Source of the DNA: Spirochaetaceae bacterium
GTDB taxonomy: Bacteria > Spirochaetota > Spirochaetia > Treponematales > Breznakiellaceae
DNA length: 9,218 nt
Assembly: GCA_031255115.1 (NCBI GenBank)
Contig: JAIRTD010000032.1
Coordinates: 1 to 9,218 of the forward strand
Direction of reading: 5' to 3'
Position 1 is the first letter of the stretch, and every line of letters starts with the position of its first letter. Below, piece after piece: positions 6,204 through 9,218 of the stretch. The translations under genes and the position numbers were made by a program. Under the pieces are notes generated by a model. That model ran no database searches. It was not told where the DNA came from and saw only the letters and a program-made list of their open reading frames with translations.

Positions 6204-7772
6204 TTACGGCCAAAAGGCCTTATAGCCTTCGGGGCGGGCAAAGGGATGCGCCGCCTCGTACCCTTCGGCGATATCAAGGAGGGTTCCTTCGGAAAAGGCC
6301 CTGCCCAAAAGCTGTACTCCCACCGGCAGCCCTTCTTCGTTGTTTGCGGGAAAGGACAGGGCCGGAAGTCCGGCAAGATTGGCGCAGCAGGTGTAGAGGT
6401 CGGCGGCTTTCTGGGCAAAGGGCGACAGGCCGGCTTCTCCCCTGCCAAAGGCCCTGGTGGGAAACACCGGCATGAGTATCGCGTCAAAAGGCCCTTTACC
6501 GGCGGCGCTGCCGAGGAAGGATTCAAATTCCTTGCGTATTCCCGAACGTATTCTCTGGGCCCGCAGGTAGTAGCGGTCCTGAAAACCTGAACGGAGTACA
6601 AAGGTTCCAAGGAGTATTCTGAGTTTTACCTCGCTCCCAAAACCCGTATCCCTGGTCTTGTCTATAAGATCGTCGGGGTTCTCCGCCCAGGGAGGCCGCC
6701 TGCCGTAGCGTATACCGTCAAAGCGGGCAAGATTGGCGCTGGCCTCGGCGGCGGCAATGGTATAGTAGGCGGGCACTCCGTATTTAAGGCCGGGAATTTC
6801 GATGTCTTTAAGCGTATGACCCAGGGCCGTAAGCCGTTCCCTGGCAAGGGCAAAGGCCCGCTCCACAGGCGGCTCAAGACTGGCGGCCTGGGCGGCAATG
6901 GCAAGGGCTTTATCTCCGGATGCCCCGGCCTCGTCGGCCGCCGCGGCAAGGGCCCTGGCTATGGCCTGGGCGGAAAGGACGCCGATTACACGGCTTTCTT
7001 TTTTTTCTCCGTAAAGCCTTGGCGACTCAGGCGGCGCGTCCAGACTGGTCTGGTCCAGGGGATCACCCCCCCGCATGAGCGCAAAGACCGCCCGCGCCCG
7101 CGCTACCGAATCCGCGAGTATTCCTATGCCTTCGAGACTCGACGCATAGGCCACAAGGCCGTAACGGGACACCGCGCCGTAACCGGGCTTGAGACCCACC
7201 ACGCCGCAGAACGACGCGGGCTGACGCACCGAACCGCCGGTGTCAGAACCCAGGGCAAAGGGCACAAGCCCCGCTGCCACCGCCGCCGCGGAACCTCCTG
7301 AGGAACCGCCGGAAACCCTGCTTGTGTCCCAGGGATTATTGGTTTTTTGGATACCTGAATTATCCGTAGAAGAACCCATGCCGAATTCGTCCAGGTTGGT
7401 CTTACCCACGACCTGGCAGCCGGAACGTTCCAGGCGCTGTACCGCCGTCGCGGTATAGGGAGAGGCAAGTCCTTCAAGCAGCCTGGACCCGCAGCTTAAC
7501 GAAAAACCCCTGACCGCGATATTGTCCTTGACCGCGAAAGGAAGCCCCTTGATGAGCGCCGCGGCATGGTCCCTGTCCTCTTTAATTGAAGAAGCGGCAG
7601 AGGCCTCTGAAGACGGTTCTCCGGCACGGGCTTCACGCAGGGAGGCCTCGCCAAGGGCCGGTTCAAACTGAATAAACGAAGCTATCTTTTCTTCCCAGGC
7701 CTTAACATACGCCGTATATTCGGGGGATAGAAAACGGCCTGGGAATTCGCCGCGCGGGCTGTTATCACTCAT
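6204..7772 (-). CDS. gatA: Asp-tRNA(Asn)/Glu-tRNA(Gln) amidotransferase subunit A
   Basis: GatA is the amidase-signature subunit that releases ammonia from glutamine or asparagine and passes it to GatB. The 522-residue product contains the full Ser-cisSer-Lys triad: Lys82 in PFAVKDN, Ser157 in GGSSGGS, and Ser181 in SDTGGSVRQP. The spacing of 75 and 24 residues equals that of characterised GatA proteins. The NLDEFGMGSST segment and the GLKPGYGAVSRYG block are also typical. ATG 7772 has GGAG (7781-7778) five bases upstream. The gene starts 49 bp after gatC and ends 52 bp before gatB. It acts in the cytoplasm as part of the GatCAB trimer. Confidence 0.96.
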   Translation of the reverse strand: MSDNSPRGEFPGRFLSPEYTAYVKAWEEKIASFIQFEPALGEASLREARAGEPSSEASAASSIKEDRDHAAALIKGLPFAVKDNIAVRGFSLSCGSRLLEGLASPYTATAVQRLERSGCQVVGKTNLDEFGMGSSTDNSGIQKTNNPWDTSRVSGGSSGGSAAAVAAGLVPFALGSDTGGSVRQPASFCGVVGLKPGYGAVSRYGLVAYASSLEGIGILADSVARARAVFALMRGGDPLDQTSLDAPPESPRLYGEKKESRVIGVLSAQAIARALAAAADEAGASGDKALAIAAQAASLEPPVERAFALARERLTALGHTLKDIEIPGLKYGVPAYYTIAAAEASANLARFDGIRYGRRPPWAENPDDLIDKTRDTGFGSEVKLRILLGTFVLRSGFQDRYYLRAQRIRSGIRKEFESFLGSAAGKGPFDAILMPVFPTRAFGRGEAGLSPFAQKAADLYTCCANLAGLPALSFPANNEEGLPVGVQLLGRAFSEGTLLDIAEGYEAAHPFARPEGYKAFWP

Positions 7773-7821
7773 ATATACTCCGGACTGTTTGCGAAAAAAA
7801 ATTCAGCATGGCGCCAGCGTT

Positions 7822-8112
7822 CTAGAGGACGTTGGGGATGACCACAAAGCGGCCGTCCCGTTCGCCGGGATTGTTGAGGATGCTCTCGTTAAGATTCCGG
7901 TCAGGATCGCCGTCAGGCGGCGTATCGGACCGGAAATGGGCGGCGCCGGATTTCATCACCGTTCTGGTCAGATTCTCGTCATTGTCAGCGGCCCGCATGA
8001 CGGCAAAGAACTCCAGCATCTGCTCAAAAGCGGGCAGACTCGCGGCCAGTTCTGTTTTGTCAACTTTGAGATGGGCAAGCTGGGCGGTAGTTACAAGCTC
8101 CTCTATATCCAT
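7822..8112 (-). CDS. gatC: Asp-tRNA(Asn)/Glu-tRNA(Gln) amidotransferase subunit C
   Basis: GatC is the small subunit that wraps around and stabilises GatA. From ATG 8112 the product has 96 residues, the usual length. It opens with the family pattern of an acidic start followed by V-T-T-A-x-L-A-x-L and ends with a segment ending FVVIPNVL, typical of GatC. The frame stays open up to a TTG at 8148, but that codon is the first half of a consensus -35 box (TTGACA) and the extra 12 residues have no family character, so ATG 8112 is preferred. No Shine-Dalgarno precedes it; the mRNA is probably leaderless. It is the first gene of the gatCAB-aspS train. Confidence 0.93.
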   Translation of the reverse strand: MDIEELVTTAQLAHLKVDKTELAASLPAFEQMLEFFAVMRAADNDENLTRTVMKSGAAHFRSDTPPDGDPDRNLNESILNNPGERDGRFVVIPNVL

Positions 8113-8118
8113 AGCGCA

Positions 8119-8148
8119 ATCATACAAAGATGTCGTATACAGTGTCAA
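8119..8148 (-). promoter_or_regulatory. gatC operon promoter (TTGACA / 18 bp / TATGAT)
   Basis: On the minus strand a perfect -35 TTGACA (8148-8143), an 18-bp spacer and TATGAT (8124-8119) form a strong sigma-70-type promoter. Only six bases separate the -10 box from the gatC ATG, so the predicted start site coincides with the start codon. This is the best promoter in the window. Confidence 0.8.
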
Positions 8149-8153
8149 TCATA

Positions 8154-8196
8154 TTTATGCAGTAATTCCCGGTTGAAGCCGGGCAAAGTGCATAAA
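8154..8196. promoter_or_regulatory. interrupted palindrome just upstream of gatC promoter
   Basis: Outer arms TTTATGC (8154-8160) and GCATAAA (8190-8196) and inner arms CCCGG and CCGGG (8168-8172, 8179-8183) are nested and nearly symmetric. The element begins about five bases upstream of the gatC -35 box, so it is outside the gatC transcript and could be a regulator site on DNA. No U-run follows on either strand in a terminator position. Its role is inference. Confidence 0.4.
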
Positions 8197-8219
8197 AACT
8201 GTAAATGTTTTCAAAAGAG

Positions 8220-8252
8220 GCTGTGCCAAAACTTCAGTTTTTGGAACAGCTT
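8220..8252. repeat. imperfect hairpin with TTTTGGAACA motif
   Basis: GCTGTGCCAAAAC and GTTTTTGGAACAGC pair across a four-base loop (TTCA) with one mismatch and one bulged T. The right arm recurs almost exactly as GTTTTGGAACAAGCT at 8423-8437, on the far side of the structured element. It looks like a dispersed palindromic intergenic repeat. On the minus strand it is followed by CTCTTTT, so weak terminator activity is possible. Confidence 0.5.
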
Positions 8253-8265
8253 CCTTATTTTTTGG

Positions 8266-8294
8266 GGAAAAACCGGGCTTTGACCGGTTTTTCC
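8266..8294 (-). terminator. bidirectional intrinsic terminator
   Basis: GGAAAAACCGG and its exact complement CCGGTTTTTCC form an 11-bp stem with a 7-nt loop (8277-8283). Each strand reads A5-CCGG-loop-CCGG-T5, the classic bidirectional design. On the minus strand it would end a transcript coming from the structured element at 8313-8418. It would also block that transcript from reaching gatC. Confidence 0.7.
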
Positions 8295-8312
8295 AAGCGC
8301 TTGTTTCGAAAC
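8294..8312. other. two abutting 10-bp perfect palindromes
   Basis: CAAGCGCTTG (8294-8303) and GTTTCGAAAC (8303-8312) share one G and sit between the terminator stem and hairpin 2 of the structured element. Copy 1 has nothing similar at the corresponding place. They may be protein-binding sites or part of the RNA fold. Confidence 0.4.
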
Positions 8313-8418
8313 TATTCTCTGACAATTTGAAATTGTCAGAGAATTCCGATTTTAAGTGTTTGTCAGGTAAGGAATTAACTAATTCCACACCTGACAAACT
8401 CAAATCTATGGAGTATAA
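8313..8418 (-). repeat. 106-bp two-hairpin structured repeat, copy 2 (inverted)
   Basis: Read on the minus strand this copy aligns gap-free with 7-112. The order is TATACT (8417-8412), CCATAGATTT, hairpin 1 (8399-8358), a 13-nt linker, and hairpin 2 with perfect 15-nt arms (8344-8330 and 8328-8314). Hairpin 1 has an 11-bp outer stem and a 7-bp inner palindrome (GGAATTA/TAATTCC). Hairpin 2 differs from copy 1 at three pairs and each is fully compensated. Like copy 1, it points toward the next downstream gene (gatC here, hemerythrin there). Confidence 0.85.
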
Positions 8419-8440
8419 CCGAGTTTTGGAACAAGCTCAA
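8412..8440 (-). promoter_or_regulatory. promoter-like pair at start of structured repeat copy 2
   Basis: On the minus strand TTGAGC (8440-8435; four of six consensus bases) is followed after 17 bp by TATACT (8417-8412; five of six). The -10 hexamer lies within the part conserved between the two repeat copies, while the -35 lies outside. For copy 1 the matching -35 would lie beyond the left edge of the window. Confidence 0.5.
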
Positions 8441-8465
8441 AGCAAAGCGGTTTAAGGCCGCCGCG

Positions 8466-8501
8466 GGCCGTATCCGTTACGGCCGGTAGGGGCATGGCCC
8501 C
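8466..8501. other. two GC-rich hairpins upstream of AMMECR1 gene
   Basis: GGCCGTA and TACGGCC (8466-8472, 8478-8484) form a 7-bp stem with a 5-nt loop. GGGGC and GCCCC (8489-8493, 8497-8501) form a 5-bp stem with a 3-nt loop. No U-run follows. They lie just before the putative AMMECR1 promoter. Confidence 0.4.
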
Positions 8502-8530
8502 TTAAAACAGCGGCGTAAAACTGCTAGACT
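8502..8530 (+). promoter_or_regulatory. possible leaderless promoter of AMMECR1 gene
   Basis: TTAAAA (8502-8507), a 17-bp spacer and TAGACT (8525-8530) form a modest sigma-70-like promoter. The -10 hexamer ends seven bases before the ATG at 8538 and no Shine-Dalgarno is present. Confidence 0.4.
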
Positions 8531-8537
8531 CAAGTGT

Positions 8538-9095
8538 ATGGATTTTAGCCTGTCCCGGTCGGAAAAAAAACAGCTCCTTGCCGACGCCAGAGAAGCCATA
8601 GCGGCGCGGCTTGAAAAACGCGGCGCCCGTTATGCAGAAGCGGAGCGCGGAGAGGGCCTTAGCGCGCCCTGCGGGGCCTTTGTTACGCTTCATAAAGGTA
8701 AGCGGCTCAGAGGCTGCATAGGCAGGATGAGCGCTCCTGATCCGCTTTTTGAGACGGTTCGTACCATGGCTCTTGACGCGGCGTTTGGCGATCCCCGCTT
8801 TCCTCCCCTCGCGCCCGGGGAACTCGAAGCATGCAGTATCGAAATATCGGCCCTTTCCCCGATGAAGGAGTGCCCTGACCCGCAGAGCGTACAGGTCGGC
8901 CTGCACGGCCTCTACCTTGCACATAACGGCCGCGCCGGGGTTTTGCTCCCCCAGGTTCCTGTTGAACAGGGCTGGGACAGGCAGGCCTTTCTTGACTATA
9001 TCTGCGTCAAGGCGGGCCTGCCCCCTGGTTCGTATAAAGCGCCGGGGGCAAGACTCTACACCTTTACCGCCCTGGTATTTGGCGAAGAAGGCTAG
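8538..9095 (+). CDS. AMMECR1-domain protein (AmmeMemoRadiSam system protein A type)
   Basis: This 185-residue protein is one complete AMMECR1 domain, the usual size for a prokaryotic stand-alone member. The hallmark LRGCIG is at 57-62, preceded by GAFVTLHKG. AAFGDPRFPPL (81-91), IEISALSP (101-108) and the block LLPQVPVEQGWD (136-147), all typical, follow. In many prokaryotes the domain accompanies a Memo-family protein and a radical SAM enzyme; its biochemical role is not established. Neither partner is visible here, though the right edge cuts the next gene off. ATG 8538 gives the full domain. It is transcribed divergently from gatC. Confidence 0.93.
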   Translation: MDFSLSRSEKKQLLADAREAIAARLEKRGARYAEAERGEGLSAPCGAFVTLHKGKRLRGCIGRMSAPDPLFETVRTMALDAAFGDPRFPPLAPGELEACSIEISALSPMKECPDPQSVQVGLHGLYLAHNGRAGVLLPQVPVEQGWDRQAFLDYICVKAGLPPGSYKAPGARLYTFTALVFGEEG

Positions 9096-9101
9096 TATAC
9101 T
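9096..9101 (+). promoter_or_regulatory. possible leaderless -10 box at right edge
   Basis: TATACT begins directly after the AMMECR1 stop codon (9093-9095) and ends seven bases before an ATG at 9109. The -35 region is not recognisable. Confidence 0.3.
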
Positions 9102-9108
9102 GGCAGCT

Positions 9109-9218
9109 ATGAAAATACGGTTTTGCTTTCCGGCGGAAAACCGTATCGTACAGCAAAGCGCAAGGGATAGAAGCGGAAATTCCGCAGGAATTGGAGCGGA
9201 TAGCCCGGTCCGGCGCTT
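9109..9218 (+). CDS. unrecognised open frame, cut by window edge
   Basis: From ATG 9109 the frame stays open for 36 codons to the right edge. The product starts MKIRFCFPAENR and matches no family I recognise. No Shine-Dalgarno precedes it. The first codons lie inside a perfect 10-bp inverted repeat (9115-9146) and the rest contains short internal repeats, so a structured RNA or intergenic repeat is a real alternative to a protein. Confidence 0.25.
   Translation, partial: MKIRFCFPAENRIVQQSARDRSGNSAGIGADSPVRR
9115..9146. other. perfect 10-bp hairpin after AMMECR1 gene
   Basis: ATACGGTTTT (9115-9124) and AAAACCGTAT (9137-9146) are exact complements around a 12-nt loop. No U-run follows on the plus strand, so it is not a standard terminator. 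It overlaps the start of the unrecognised frame at 9109. Confidence 0.5.

Larger units (their letters stand above)
8266..8405 (-). ncRNA. candidate small RNA from structured repeat copy 2
   Basis: A promoter-like pair (TTGAGC 8440-8435, 17 bp, TATACT 8417-8412) predicts a start near 8405. The transcript would contain hairpin 1 (8399-8358), hairpin 2 (8344-8314), two abutting 10-bp palindromes (8294-8312) and would end at the intrinsic terminator, giving about 140 nt with no protein frame of note. Base-pair covariation between the two copies supports folding. It matches no RNA family I recognise. The terminator and second-promoter parts are not shared with copy 1, so copy 1 may instead read into the hemerythrin gene. 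Expression is inference. Confidence 0.4.

Noticed and set aside
6164..6610. Minus-strand frame beginning with the same residues (MEPLYSV) as the hemerythrin
   Set aside because: It is an alternative frame within gatA; the seven-residue match appears to be chance.
8113..8148. N-terminal extension of gatC to a TTG codon
   Set aside because: That TTG is part of a consensus TTGACA -35 box and the extra residues have no GatC character; ATG 8112 gives the normal length.

Overview
The window looks like a piece of a spirochaete chromosome, most likely a Treponema of the termite-gut kind. This rests on recognising the protein families (a treponemal-style hexokinase, an archaeal-type aspartyl-tRNA synthetase next to gatCAB, a stand-alone bacteriohemerythrin) and on a GC-rich coding background broken by AT-rich intergenic elements. 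The genus is inference; no database was searched.

Layout. Positions 1-251 hold an AT-rich intergenic region with a 106-bp structured repeat (7-112). A plus-strand bacteriohemerythrin gene (252-761) follows and overlaps, tail to tail, the end of a long minus-strand gene train. Read in its own direction the train is gatC (8112-7822), gatA (7772-6204), gatB (6151-4655), aspS (4517-3198), hexokinase (3163-1826) and a Gfo/Idh/MocA-family oxidoreductase (1829-699). A 389-bp intergenic region (8149-8537) separates the train from a divergent plus-strand AMMECR1-domain gene (8538-9095). It carries a second, inverted copy of the 106-bp element (8313-8418), a strong intrinsic terminator and several hairpins. 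An unrecognised open frame runs off the right edge.

How the genes work together. GatCAB amidates misacylated tRNA. The synthetase encoded beside it has His28 and Pro83 at the two anticodon-domain positions that, as I recall, mark non-discriminating AspRS. The core of the train is therefore very probably an indirect Asn-tRNA(Asn) pathway: AspRS makes Asp-tRNA(Asn) and GatCAB converts it to Asn-tRNA(Asn). The hexokinase and oxidoreductase genes follow with tight spacing and are probably co-transcribed, but they belong to sugar metabolism.

Most unusual signals. (1) The two copies of the 106-bp element differ at about 18 positions, yet in the second hairpin every arm difference is matched by a compensating change in the partner arm. 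This points to selection on structure. Copy 2 also has a promoter-like start and an intrinsic terminator, so it may be a small RNA gene. (2) Genes that seem to start a transcript have a -10-like hexamer ending only 6-7 bases before the ATG and no ribosome binding site. Most genes inside the operon have a clear Shine-Dalgarno sequence. This suggests leaderless mRNAs.
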